Source of the DNA: an uncultured Halomicronema sp.
GTDB lineage: Bacteria > Cyanobacteriota > Cyanobacteriia > Phormidesmidales > Phormidesmidaceae
Direction: 5' to 3'
DNA: 64,000 nt
Assembly (NCBI GenBank): GCA_937899725.1
Contig: CALCCA010000016.1
Location: 54,470 to 118,469 of the forward strand
Under the pieces are notes generated by a model. It saw nothing but the letters and a program-made list of their open reading frames with translations. It had not been told where the DNA came from and searched no databases. Position numbers and translations under genes: made by a program. Shown here piece after piece: positions 18,475-27,141 of the stretch (positions are counted from its first letter, which is position 1; each line of letters begins with the position of its first letter).

Positions 18475-20553
18475 ATGAGTAAGTTTGCAAAATTTGTGGT
18501 GTGGTTGGGCGTGGGTGTCTGCACGAGCGTATTGCTGGTCGGTGCGCCCGCCCTGTTTAAGGGGCATGGCGCGATCGCGACCACTCAGCGCTTGACGGCA
18601 ACGGTGCCGGCTGCGGCGATCGCCCAACAAACGGGGGATCTCGGCATTCCTCAAGACTTTGAACCGTTAGCACCAGGGAATTTCCCTTCCCGCGATCTTC
18701 GCTTCCAGTCCGAAGATCCGGCTGATCAAATTGCCCCGCCGGGCCTACTGGTGCGTCCCGGTGACGCCCCTATTTCGCATTTCTTTGGCCTGCGCATGCA
18801 AAAGGAATTGGATAGCCTGGTGGGCCGATTTGAAAGTGCCCTCTTTTTAGCCAGCGCGGCCGATCAGCCTACCCAAGTACAGCTGCCCACGGTCAATGCT
18901 GCCGTTACCACCAGCGAAGACAAATCTTTGATCGCCAGTAGCGGTGGGGTCACCTCACCCGTGTTACAAGAAGCCCGACAGCTTCGACAAGACTGGCCCG
19001 GACTCCTCGAAAATCAGGCCTATGGTGAAGCCCGCACGCGGTGGCTGCAGGTGCGCGAAAACCTCTGGGCAAACTTTCCCCTCGATCGGCCCTTCGCGCA
19101 GCCCGAAATTCGGTCGATGTGGCTCGATCGCGGCAGCATTGTGCGGGCTGGTTCGCGCCCGCAGCTGGCAGCGCTGTTCGACAACATGCAGGCGTCGGGC
19201 ATCAATACCGTCTTTTTTGAAACCGTAAATGCGGGCTACCCTATCTATCGCAGCCGCGTCGCCCCCCAGCAAAATCCGCTGACAGAAGGGTGGGATCCCC
19301 TGGCCGATGCGGTTGAACTGGCTCACGAGCGCGGCATGGAACTACACGCCTGGATCTGGGTCTTCGCCGCCGGTAATCAGCGCCATAACGCCATCATGAA
19401 TAAGTCCGATGACTTTCTGGGGCCGTCGTTGGCAGGCAATCCGGACTGGGTCGGCTACGACCAAGACGGTCGGCCGATTCCGCTGGGGCAGACCAAGGCG
19501 TTTTATGACCCGGCCAATCCCGAAGTCCGCGAGTATTTGCTACAGCTCGTCGATGAAATCATCAGCGATTACGACGTTGATGGCTTGCAGCTCGACTACA
19601 TTCGCTATCCCTTTCAAGATCCGTCGGCAGAGCGCAGCTACGGCTACGGCATTGCGGCCCGGCGCGAGTTTCGCCGCCAAACCGGCGTTGACCCGATTAA
19701 CCTAACGCCCACGACCGATGCTTGGGCCCCTCGGGCGGAGCGCGAACGGCAGCGATCGCTCTGGGAAGCCTGGAATACCTTCCGGATTGAACAGGTGACC
19801 AGCTTTGTGGCCGAAACCTCGCAGCTGGTGCGCAGCAAGCGGCCCGACGTGGTTCTCTCGGCGGCCGTCTTTGCCATGCCCGAGCGCGAGCGGCTGCAAA
19901 AAATTCAGCAAGATTGGACGGCCTGGGCTCAAGACGGCCTCGTTGATTGGATTGTGCTGATGAGCTACGCCCAAGACGCCAATCGGTTTGCGGAAATGAT
20001 TAATCCCTGGGTCGTGGAGCAAGACTACGGCTCGACCCTGGTGATTCCTGGCATGCGTCTGTTGGGCATGCCGGTGCCGGTCATGATTGACCAGCTGCAG
20101 ACGCTGAGGGATATGCCCGCCACCGGCTATGCTCTGTTTGCCACTGACAACCTGGACAGCCGTATTCAAACGGTGCTCAACCAGACCCAAGGCAGCCATA
20201 ACAGCACGGTGCCCCAAACTAATGCCTACGCGACTGCCGCAGCGCGTTTTGCCGCCCTGCAACAAGAGTGGAACTGGCTCTTGGCCAATGGTCAAATGAC
20301 TCTCCAGCCGCGACTCGCTGATCGCTGGCTCGCCGACGTCAATACGGTGGGAGCCAGTTTGGCGACGCTGGCGAATGATCCGGCATTGGCCTCATCTGCC
20401 GTGCAGGCCCAAGTCAGCGACCTCAAGCGAAACGTTGGGGTCGGCGTTGAGTTAGAAACTGCTACCTCTACCGACTATCGGTTTACGACCTGGAAAAACC
20501 GCTTAGAAGCAATCAATCGCTTCTTGATTTACGGTGACGCGAAGCGGAGCTAA
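18475..20553 (+). CDS. Family 10 glycosylhydrolase-like protein (GHL10/DUF187), exported
   Basis: 692 residues. N-terminal hydrophobic segment WLGVGVCTSVLLVGAPALF (about 10-28) looks like an uncleaved anchor or signal peptide, so the enzyme acts in the periplasm or outside. Residues about 210-560 form a TIM-barrel of the GHL10 type: RSMWLDRGSIV, INTVFFETVNAGYPIY, WDPLADAVELAHERGMELHAW, DGLQLDYIRYPFQDPS (candidate acid), and VDWIVLMSYAQD. Substrate is likely a cell-wall or extracellular glycan, which is inference. C-terminal 120 residues are helical. Followed by a strong hairpin terminator. Confidence 0.85.
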   Translation: MSKFAKFVVWLGVGVCTSVLLVGAPALFKGHGAIATTQRLTATVPAAAIAQQTGDLGIPQDFEPLAPGNFPSRDLRFQSEDPADQIAPPGLLVRPGDAPISHFFGLRMQKELDSLVGRFESALFLASAADQPTQVQLPTVNAAVTTSEDKSLIASSGGVTSPVLQEARQLRQDWPGLLENQAYGEARTRWLQVRENLWANFPLDRPFAQPEIRSMWLDRGSIVRAGSRPQLAALFDNMQASGINTVFFETVNAGYPIYRSRVAPQQNPLTEGWDPLADAVELAHERGMELHAWIWVFAAGNQRHNAIMNKSDDFLGPSLAGNPDWVGYDQDGRPIPLGQTKAFYDPANPEVREYLLQLVDEIISDYDVDGLQLDYIRYPFQDPSAERSYGYGIAARREFRRQTGVDPINLTPTTDAWAPRAERERQRSLWEAWNTFRIEQVTSFVAETSQLVRSKRPDVVLSAAVFAMPERERLQKIQQDWTAWAQDGLVDWIVLMSYAQDANRFAEMINPWVVEQDYGSTLVIPGMRLLGMPVPVMIDQLQTLRDMPATGYALFATDNLDSRIQTVLNQTQGSHNSTVPQTNAYATAAARFAALQQEWNWLLANGQMTLQPRLADRWLADVNTVGASLATLANDPALASSAVQAQVSDLKRNVGVGVELETATSTDYRFTTWKNRLEAINRFLIYGDAKRS

Positions 20554-20613
20554 TTGGCGATCGCGAGCAATCACGGACGCTAGTCAATGGGGTTGGCAGG
20601 GGGCCGCACTGCC

Positions 20614-20662
20614 ACACCCGCCGCCGATAATTAGAAAGCTCTAAATTATCGGCGGCGGGTGT
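20614..20662 (+). terminator. Hairpin terminator after the GHL10 gene
   Basis: ACACCCGCCGCCGATAATT (from 20614) pairs with AATTATCGGCGGCGGGTGT (to 20662), at least 19 bp with a short AG/CT-rich loop and one bulge. Lies 60 bases after the stop. No long T-run follows; typical of cyanobacterial terminators. Confidence 0.75.
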
Positions 20663-20671
20663 TATCGCCTA

Positions 20672-20760
20672 GCGTGACGCACCAAAGCCAAGCCTGGCGG
20701 TGCGTTGGGCTGTCGCTACAATACACCCTACAGCAATATTTATGGATGGCTACCGACTTA
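20672..20760 (-). repeat. Inverted repeat copy A flanking the cyclase-kinase gene
   Basis: This stretch of about 89 bases (CGTGACGCACCAAAG to TACCGACTTA) reappears in reverse complement at 23936-24022 with roughly 85% identity by eye. The pair encloses about 3.2 kb with the cyclase-kinase gene. The GGTGCG and CACCCTA motifs are also common in dispersed cyanobacterial repeats. Confidence 0.75.
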
Positions 20761-21766
20761 TCAACGGCAGGTCAGGGGCAGATTGGCGACCCGCTCAGCA
20801 TCCTCTTTAAGCCTCTGATCAGGCAACGGCAAAGCCTCATCCAGTCTTTTGCGGCAGTGCATCAGGCAGGATGGAAACGGCAGGCATTTCATACCGATTC
20901 TGCATGATAGTGCTACAGATCGAGGATCCCCCGCTGTCGCCGCCCCCTTGGGAAAGGGGCTATTCACCACCCGAATCTTGCTGCCCCCCTTTTTTCCAAG
21001 GGGGGTTGGGGGGATCGTTCCAGTACGGGCATCTGTAGTCCAGTTTTAGAGAATTGGTATTAGCCATCGGTTAAGGGCAGCGGCCCGGTGGCGGCCAACG
21101 GCTTGCGGAAGATCTGCCGGAGTTATGGTGGTTTGCTAGATAGCGCTAGCCACTTTGGCGCGCTCTGAATCCTTCGTGCATCAGCAAAGTGGCTGCAGTC
21201 TCGTTCTGAACCGGACTGGCGACTGTGATAGATTTGAGCCGATTTTAGGGAGTTGCTTAAAAATCGCCTTCCCAATCGCTGGGGTTGAGCACGTGTTGCA
21301 GCATTCAGCCTGTAGCGGTCGGAGTCCTCTGCGGCAAGGGCAAGCCTTCGACGGGGCTCAACTCGATGATCCGCGACCAGATCTCGTCGCCGGAGCCAGT
21401 GAATGAGTGCTGTGCTGCAATCGACTGAAAATGATTGAGTGGGCTACCAAAATCATTGCCTCCGAAGATTAGACAACCGCAAGGTTACTGATTTCTAAGT
21501 TTTGCAACGCCCACTGCCCATCAAGCGGGAAACCGCTTGATGGGCTCGAAAGCTTTAGAGACGAATACGTTAGGGTATCCGTTAAGGATGTTCTCCCCCG
21601 GTGCGATCGCGCTTCGCATTTCGGGAAATATACTGAGGACAGCGGCCAGTTTGTTAACTGGTCTCCGGCATATTTTAGGTAAACGTCGGCATCGGGGTTG
21701 AAGCATTTACATAGAGTCTTAAACCATTCACAAGGGGAGCGGCCTGTTGCCCCCGCCTTCCTGCCC
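20761..21766. other. 1-kb non-coding stretch before the cyclase-kinase gene
   Basis: No convincing gene in 1006 bases. It contains a C/G-tract repeat of the type CCCCCCTTTTTTCC-AAGGGGGGTTGGGGGGATC (20985-21017, plus CCCCTTGGGAAAGGGG at 20943-20958), common as dispersed palindromes in cyanobacteria, and the hairpin at 21516-21545. The rest looks like decayed or regulatory sequence. Confidence 0.5.
21516..21545. other. Perfect 13-bp hairpin with GAAA loop
   Basis: GCCCATCAAGCGG (21516-21528), loop GAAA, CCGCTTGATGGGC (21533-21545). A GNRA tetraloop on the + strand suggests a stable RNA hairpin, 221 bases before the cyclase-kinase start. No T-run. Could be a leader structure or a remnant terminator. 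Confidence 0.6.
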
Positions 21767-23938
21767 ATGAACCATCCACTGCCTGATAACTCTCAAGGAC
21801 ACAGTTCCCTCGCCGCGATCATCCTCACTGACGCGGTCGGGTTTAGCGCCCGCATGTCTACCGACGAAGAAGATACCCTGGGCTTGATTCACCGTGATCT
21901 CAAGCTGATGGAGACCCTCTGTCAGCAGTTTGAGGGGCAGGTCGTTAAATCGACGGGGGATGGTCTGCTGATGTGCTTTTCCAGTGCAGTGCAGGCTGTC
22001 AGCTGCAGCTTAGAAATTCAGCGTCAATTGGCTAGCCCCACTCAGACCTCCCAAAAACGACTAGAGCATCGCATCGGTGTGCATTTAGGCGATGTTTTCT
22101 TCAAAGATGATGATGTCATGGGCAACGGGGTCAATATTGCGGCTCGCCTGCAGACAGAGGCTCAGCCGGGGGGGATTTGCATTTCTCAGGTGGTCTATGA
22201 AGTAGTGAAATCGCGGCTGGCGCTCAACGCCTCCTATGCCGGGCCGCTACAGCTCAAAAATATTCAAGCGCCCCAACCCGCTTACCACGTCAATCATGAC
22301 TTGGACGCGTTACCGCCGCCCGTGACTGCATCAGTGGAAGACGTGTCTGCGCAAGCGGTGACCGAAATCGAACCGCCGTCAGACGCCCCCAAGCCCGTTG
22401 GGTCGCCACGCGATAAGCTCCGCCCCGGCAGCAAAATTGGGGGGCGTTATGTGGTGCAGCGAGTGCTTGGGCAGGGGGGCTTTGGTCGCTCATACCTGGT
22501 GGAAGACTCGCAACGATTTGGCGAAGCCTGCGTGCTGAAGGAATTTTTTCCGCGCAATGCCTCGAAGCGATCGCTGCAAAAGGCGCTGGATTTGTTTAAG
22601 CGCGAGGCGAAGACGCTTTACCAAATCAGTCATCCTCAAGTCCCTAAATTTTTGGCCGGGTTTACCCAAGAACAGCGCCTGTTTATTGTGCAGGAATATG
22701 TCCACGGGGTGACCTATTCGCATCTGCTCAAAGAGCGCAAGCGCGAGGGGCAAGCCTTTGCTGAGCCTGAGGTCAAACGGTGGATGATTCACATGCTGCA
22801 GGTGTTGGAATATCTGCATAATCTCAACATCGTCCATCGCGATATTTCACCCGACAATGTGATGTATTGTCGCGATCGCGACCTGCCTGTGCTGATTGAC
22901 TTTGGCCTGGTTAATGACGCCATGAGCGAGATCTTGTCCGGCGATTTGGATGAAGAAGACATGCCGCGATCGGCTACCGTCGTCGGCAAGTTTGGCTACT
23001 CTCCGCCCGAACAGATTCAGCTGGGCCAGTGCTTTCCCTGCAGCGATTTGTACGCCCTCGGGGTGACCGCGATCGTTCTGCTGACTGGTCGGTATCCGCG
23101 GGAGCTGATGAATCGCAACACGTTAGATTGGCAATGGCGACAGCATGTTGACCTGACCTATTCGTTCACTGCCGTGTTGCAACAGCTGATTCATCGCCAG
23201 CCTCAAGAGCGCTATCAGTCCGCCAGAGAAGTGTTAGAAGCCATCACGCCGCTACTCGATAGCGATGAGGTTAGCTCGCCGCTGCCGCAATCGATGATGA
23301 CGACCACTCGCATTGATCTCTCGCCCGATCCGAACGCGGCACCCGTGTTTAATGCGCCGCTGCAGGTGGGCTCGGGGTCGGTTCTGCAAGAAGAAGCCTT
23401 TGTCGATGAATGTCGGCAAGCCCTGACGCGCTGTATTGGCCCCATGGCCACCCTCGTGCTCGAAGATGTTTTGGATCAATATCCCGACGCTAGCCCCCAA
23501 GAGCTGGTCGATATTCTCGCTGCCCAGCTCTCTGATGGTCAGCAGGCCAGTCAATTTGTCAGCAGCGTGCAGGTACCGAGGCCTTCGATAGTGTCTCAAC
23601 CGCCCAGTGGCTTGCAGTCGATGGGCCAGTCGGGAGCGCAGAGTGCTGCTCAGCCGCTTAGCCGTACGTCAGCCGCCAGCACGTCGGCAGCTAGCCAGGC
23701 GACTAATCTCAGTGGGGCCAGTCAGTCATCGGCAGCCCCGCCAGAGGTCAGCTCTGAATTTGTCAGTCGCTGTCGGCAGGCGCTCAAGCGGTGTGTTGGC
23801 CCCATCGCCGATATGCTGCTCGAAGATACCTTGACTGATTACCCTAATCTGGGGCCACAGGAACTCGTCGCCCAGCTCGCGGCGGAAATCCCCAACCCAA
23901 ATAAGGCTGAGGAATTTCAACAGCAGTTACGGTCATAA
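21767..23938 (+). CDS. Class III nucleotide cyclase fused to a Ser/Thr protein kinase
   Basis: 723 residues from ATG 21767 (MNHPLPD). Residues about 15-185: class III cyclase homology domain with metal-binding Asp in LTDAVGFSA, KSTGDGLLM and the transition-state Asn/Arg pair in NGVNIAARLQ, so catalysis is plausible. Residues about 225-500: eukaryotic-type kinase with glycine loop LGQGGFGRSY, catalytic VHRDISPDN, DFGLVN and activation-segment GYSPPEQ. After that come two copies of a 55-residue helical module (CRQALTRCIGPM and CRQALKRCVGPI) separated by a Ser/Ala/Gln-rich linker. Cytoplasmic. Joins cyclic-nucleotide and phosphorylation signalling; targets unknown. Framed by an inverted repeat. 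Confidence 0.88.
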   Translation: MNHPLPDNSQGHSSLAAIILTDAVGFSARMSTDEEDTLGLIHRDLKLMETLCQQFEGQVVKSTGDGLLMCFSSAVQAVSCSLEIQRQLASPTQTSQKRLEHRIGVHLGDVFFKDDDVMGNGVNIAARLQTEAQPGGICISQVVYEVVKSRLALNASYAGPLQLKNIQAPQPAYHVNHDLDALPPPVTASVEDVSAQAVTEIEPPSDAPKPVGSPRDKLRPGSKIGGRYVVQRVLGQGGFGRSYLVEDSQRFGEACVLKEFFPRNASKRSLQKALDLFKREAKTLYQISHPQVPKFLAGFTQEQRLFIVQEYVHGVTYSHLLKERKREGQAFAEPEVKRWMIHMLQVLEYLHNLNIVHRDISPDNVMYCRDRDLPVLIDFGLVNDAMSEILSGDLDEEDMPRSATVVGKFGYSPPEQIQLGQCFPCSDLYALGVTAIVLLTGRYPRELMNRNTLDWQWRQHVDLTYSFTAVLQQLIHRQPQERYQSAREVLEAITPLLDSDEVSSPLPQSMMTTTRIDLSPDPNAAPVFNAPLQVGSGSVLQEEAFVDECRQALTRCIGPMATLVLEDVLDQYPDASPQELVDILAAQLSDGQQASQFVSSVQVPRPSIVSQPPSGLQSMGQSGAQSAAQPLSRTSAASTSAASQATNLSGASQSSAAPPEVSSEFVSRCRQALKRCVGPIADMLLEDTLTDYPNLGPQELVAQLAAEIPNPNKAEEFQQQLRS

Positions 23939-24022
23939 GTCGGTAGCCATCAATAAATATTGCTGCAGGGTGTGTTGTGACGATGGCCCAATGCACCGTC
24001 AGGGCTGGTTTTGGTGTGTCAC
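23936..24022 (+). repeat. Inverted repeat copy B flanking the cyclase-kinase gene
   Basis: Reverse-complement counterpart of 20672-20760. It begins inside the kinase stop codon (TAAGTCGGTAGCCAT) and runs to GGTGTGTCAC. Differences from copy A are point changes only. Confidence 0.75.
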
Positions 24023-24494
24023 TGGGTCGAATACATATCAGCCTGGTCGCTGATTTTGACTCTACTCAATTAGCTAGATTGCTGACCGGGCAAGAAGTTG
24101 AGGGTTGAGCGAAGTCGAAACCCGGCCACCAGATAATGATGCCTGCCTACTTGATCTGAGTTCAGGATAAGGACATCAGGCACGTTGACCCGCCGGTTGA
24201 AGCGACAATCCCTGCCGGGGCGGGATGCCCAAGGTGGGGTGGGTTGAACTCGAACTGGCTTTACCTAGAGTGCTTCTAGTTGGCTGTTAGGTTTGATTCT
24301 GTCGGTTGGGTAAGCGCTAGCGGAACCCAACGAGATCCTTGCTGGTGTTGGGCTTCACTTAATTTTATCCAACTGACACGAACCCCAACTTCTAGAATTG
24401 CAGAGCACTTAGGTGTTCTAAGCAAGGTGGCCAGCGCTACAGATCGTTTGCGATGTCCATTGCCCTTTGCGGTAGCGCTCTCAAGACTGCCTAA

Positions 24495-24560
24495 CTTGCA
24501 GCGAAAATCCCCAACCCGAATCAGGTCGAGGATTTACAGGGGCAGTTACTGCTACTGTGA
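24495..24560 (+). pseudogene. Decayed copy of the kinase 3' end
   Basis: Translates as LAAKIPNPNQVEDLQGQL, followed by a few residues and TGA, matching LAAEIPNPNKAEEFQQQL at the C-terminus of the cyclase-kinase 600 bases upstream. The codon before it is TAA where the intact gene has CAG (Gln). Similarity continues past the stop (CAAGTCG against TAAGTCG). A remnant of a second copy of the helical C-terminal module. The surrounding 24023-24494 has no gene; it includes decayed repeat-like text (GTTGGGT near 24304). Confidence 0.7.
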
Positions 24561-25499
24561 CAAGTCGTTGGCTGAACTGCGCCGCCCTTCGCGATAGCGC
24601 TCTAAGCGCTGCATCGCCATTTGTAAACTAAGGCGCATACGGTTAAAGGCATCTGAGAGTTTGCCGACCTCGTCTTTCGAGTCGTGAGTAAACTCGGCAG
24701 CGGTATCGCCCATGCTGACCGCTTCAGCCACCTGGGCCATGCGATTCAAAGGCTTCACGACAAAGCGCTTGAGCCACAGGTTCACCAAAATCGTGGCGAT
24801 CGCGAAGGCGATGATAAAGATGCCCAAAATCAACACGAGCGATTGACGGGCTCCCTGCACCACCTTCGCCGCTGGCACGGAAATCATTTGTGCCCCGACG
24901 ATTTCATTCAGCTCCCAGTCGAAGCCGTTCGCCGAGCCGTAGCGCTCGATCATGCTGGCGGGAGCGGCAGCCGGGGTGCTGTGGCACTCTAAGCAGCTAG
25001 CATTGGTGATTTGAATGGGGCGTGCAATGTAATACAGCTTACCGGCGGGCGTCCGGCGAAAACCGCTCACTTCTGAGGCCTTGTCAGGGTTTTGCCGAAA
25101 CTGACCCACCAGCTCAGCTTCAAAGTCGTCGGCTTTATCGCGCAGATTGGTCGGGTTCAGCGTTGCTTCTTTGTAAAAGAAATCGCTATACACCGGATTC
25201 AGCCGGAAGGTTTCAAACACTTCGCGAGCCGAGTAGGCCGGTACGCTCTCCGGCAAAAATTCCGCTTCGAGGCGATCGGCAATCTCTGGCTGCACGTGAT
25301 CGTTGGTGTAGGTGCGGATGGCGTTCATGGTTTCCATCATCATCAACGCCTTGGTGGTGAGCTGGCCCTGGGTGCTGCGGTTGAGCACTGATGACAGCGC
25401 CACCCCACTGGCGAGTACACCACCAAGAAAAACCAGCACGAGCAATAGGGTGAATTTTTGGCCTAATTGGAGGTTTTTGAGCTTGAACATAATGGACAA
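24552..25499 (-). CDS. DUF3365 heme-binding sensor protein with HAMP domain
   Basis: 315 residues. One N-terminal membrane helix (about 13-35), a periplasmic Tll0287-like/DUF3365 domain with a c-type heme motif CLECH (about residues 170-174), a second membrane helix (about 220-242, ILGIFIIAFAIATILVNLW), then a HAMP domain (KPLNRMAQVAEAVSMGD). There is no kinase, cyclase or methyl-accepting domain after HAMP: the protein stops about 35 residues later. Such stand-alone forms exist in cyanobacteria, but the stop lies inside the decayed kinase copy (24495-24560), so truncation is possible. Role: redox or gas sensing, by inference. Confidence 0.85.
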   Translation of the reverse strand: MSIMFKLKNLQLGQKFTLLLVLVFLGGVLASGVALSSVLNRSTQGQLTTKALMMMETMNAIRTYTNDHVQPEIADRLEAEFLPESVPAYSAREVFETFRLNPVYSDFFYKEATLNPTNLRDKADDFEAELVGQFRQNPDKASEVSGFRRTPAGKLYYIARPIQITNASCLECHSTPAAAPASMIERYGSANGFDWELNEIVGAQMISVPAAKVVQGARQSLVLILGIFIIAFAIATILVNLWLKRFVVKPLNRMAQVAEAVSMGDTAAEFTHDSKDEVGKLSDAFNRMRLSLQMAMQRLERYREGRRSSANDLSQ

Positions 25500-25828
25500 T
25501 TTGTGACGGGGCTATTAGTTTCAATACAGCTTGGGAGCGGCGATTTCGCACACTCCTAGAACCGCTGGCGCTAAGGGAGCGGTTCAATCGGCAAACTGAT
25601 GAATTTGGATAGCGGCACCCTGAGTCAAGCGAAAAAAGTTGATGGTAGTTGGCTGCTTCTATGTTACGCATGCAGTGTGAGCCCCCCGGCAAAAGCGTTG
25701 CTTTATTTCACGCGATCGCCCACTACAGCAACCTTTCTACAAGTGCGATCGCCTGCGATGACAAATATCGGAAGCCACAGGGATACAGCGGATATAGTGA
25801 GGAAGAATTATTTGCGACCCTGGCATTG

Positions 25829-26884
25829 ATGAGCGATCGCGCCCGACGATATCAACTCTTTCACCTACTCTCAAACTTGCCCCCAACACAGTTTGAAGGC
25901 TTGCTCTTTGCGCTGAATCTTCCTGCCGGAAACGTATCGGCTAGCAGTGCCGCCCAGTCGTATCGGGTGGGGGAGCTGTTGCAGTGGGCCGAAAGCCCCA
26001 TCGGCTGCGGGTTACCGGAAGTCGCCATAGCCCTGAAGGATATGTTTGGTATCGATGTGCCCGACTTTATGCCGACGGAGCCACCGGCATCGATGACACA
26101 GACGCCAGAGCTGAAGGTGGAGGATGCTCAGCCGCCAGAATGGAAAGAGCATCTGGGCAACGGTGTGTATTTGGAAATGGTAAATATCCCAGCCGGTCGT
26201 TTTTGGATGGGCTCACCGGATAGCGAAGCGGAGCGCTCAGAAGACGAGGGGCCAGTGCATTCAGTCACTGTTCCAGCCTTGGCGATGGGCCAGTATCCGG
26301 TGACTCAGGCGGAGTGGAGCGAGGTGGCCGCCCTGCCCAAGGTCAACCAGGATCTGAAGCCGTTTCCATCTCATTTCAAAGGACAGCGCCGTCCGGTTGA
26401 ACAAGTGAGTTGGGATGAGGCGGTGGAGTTTTGCGATCGGCTGTCTCGCTTTGCCCAGCGACTTTACCGCTTGCCCAGCGAGGCTGAATGGGAATATGCC
26501 TGTCGCGCCCGCACCCAAACGCCCTTCTATTTTGGGGAGACTCTCAGCACCGACCAAGCTAACTACGACGGTAGAGATACCTATGGCAAGGGTGTGAAGG
26601 GCGAATATCGTCAGCAAACCACAGATGTGGGCAGTTTTCCGGCCAATGGATTTGGCTTATACGACCTGCATGGCAATGTGTGGGAATGGTGCCAGGACGT
26701 GTGGCATAGCGACTATCAAGGAGCCCCAGCGGATGGCTCTGTGTGGATGACCGGGGGCGATCAGCAGTGGCGGGTGCAGCGGGGCGGCTGGAATTGCCGT
26801 TCTGCGCTTCGGCTCTGGGATACGCCCGCAAACCGCGCCGGCGGCGTCGGTTTGCGGGTGGTCTGTGCGCCTTTCAGGACTTAG
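25829..26884 (+). CDS. EAD domain fused to formylglycine-generating-enzyme-like (SUMF1) domain
   Basis: 351 residues from ATG 25829; a longer frame from 25649 is open, but its extra part contains two HIP1-type sites and lacks a domain. Residues 1-85 fit an effector-associated domain (EAD): RRYQLFHLLSNLPPTQFEGL and YRVGELLQWAESPIGCGL. The rest is an FGE/SUMF1 domain: GNGVYLEMVNIPAGRFWMG, LPSEAEWEYACRA, NVWEWCQDV, RGGWNC. The first active-site Cys is there (GGWNC) but the second, five residues on, is replaced, so true formylglycine formation is doubtful. EAD-FGE proteins are linked to bacterial conflict or signalling networks (family knowledge). Confidence 0.82.
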   Translation: MSDRARRYQLFHLLSNLPPTQFEGLLFALNLPAGNVSASSAAQSYRVGELLQWAESPIGCGLPEVAIALKDMFGIDVPDFMPTEPPASMTQTPELKVEDAQPPEWKEHLGNGVYLEMVNIPAGRFWMGSPDSEAERSEDEGPVHSVTVPALAMGQYPVTQAEWSEVAALPKVNQDLKPFPSHFKGQRRPVEQVSWDEAVEFCDRLSRFAQRLYRLPSEAEWEYACRARTQTPFYFGETLSTDQANYDGRDTYGKGVKGEYRQQTTDVGSFPANGFGLYDLHGNVWEWCQDVWHSDYQGAPADGSVWMTGGDQQWRVQRGGWNCRSALRLWDTPANRAGGVGLRVVCAPFRT

Positions 26885-26927
26885 TTACCCTCTACATCTT
26901 TTGCCCTCTTGTGCTTTGCATTTTCCC

Positions 26928-26953
26928 ACGCGCAAAGCGCGTCAAATTTTTTT
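26928..26953 (+). terminator. Rho-independent-type terminator after the EAD-FGE gene
   Basis: ACGCGC (26928-26933), loop AAA, GCGCGT (26937-26942), then CAAATTTTTTT. Lies 44 bases after the stop. One of the few hairpins here followed by a T-run. Confidence 0.75.
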
Positions 26954-27141
26954 CAGCTTAGGCTACCTACCGTTGGCAAGCGTACGGTGCTGCTGACTCT
27001 GTCTAGTTGGGGATAAGTAGGTCGAGAGCCGAGCAGAGTGAATTTGAGGGCCGAGCGGAGTTGAGGCCGGTTCTTCTCGACTCCGCAAGTCGATCGCCTG
27101 CCCCCAGCGCTAGACTCAAACTATTGCCCTCACTCAAGATC

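Noticed and set aside
21469..21768. Minus-strand frame before the cyclase-kinase gene
   Set aside because: Includes the GAAA hairpin and the kinase start region; no family, no ribosome binding site.
24280..24597. 105-codon frame between the kinase and DUF3365 genes
   Set aside because: Composition unlike a protein; covers the relic of the kinase 3' end in a different frame.
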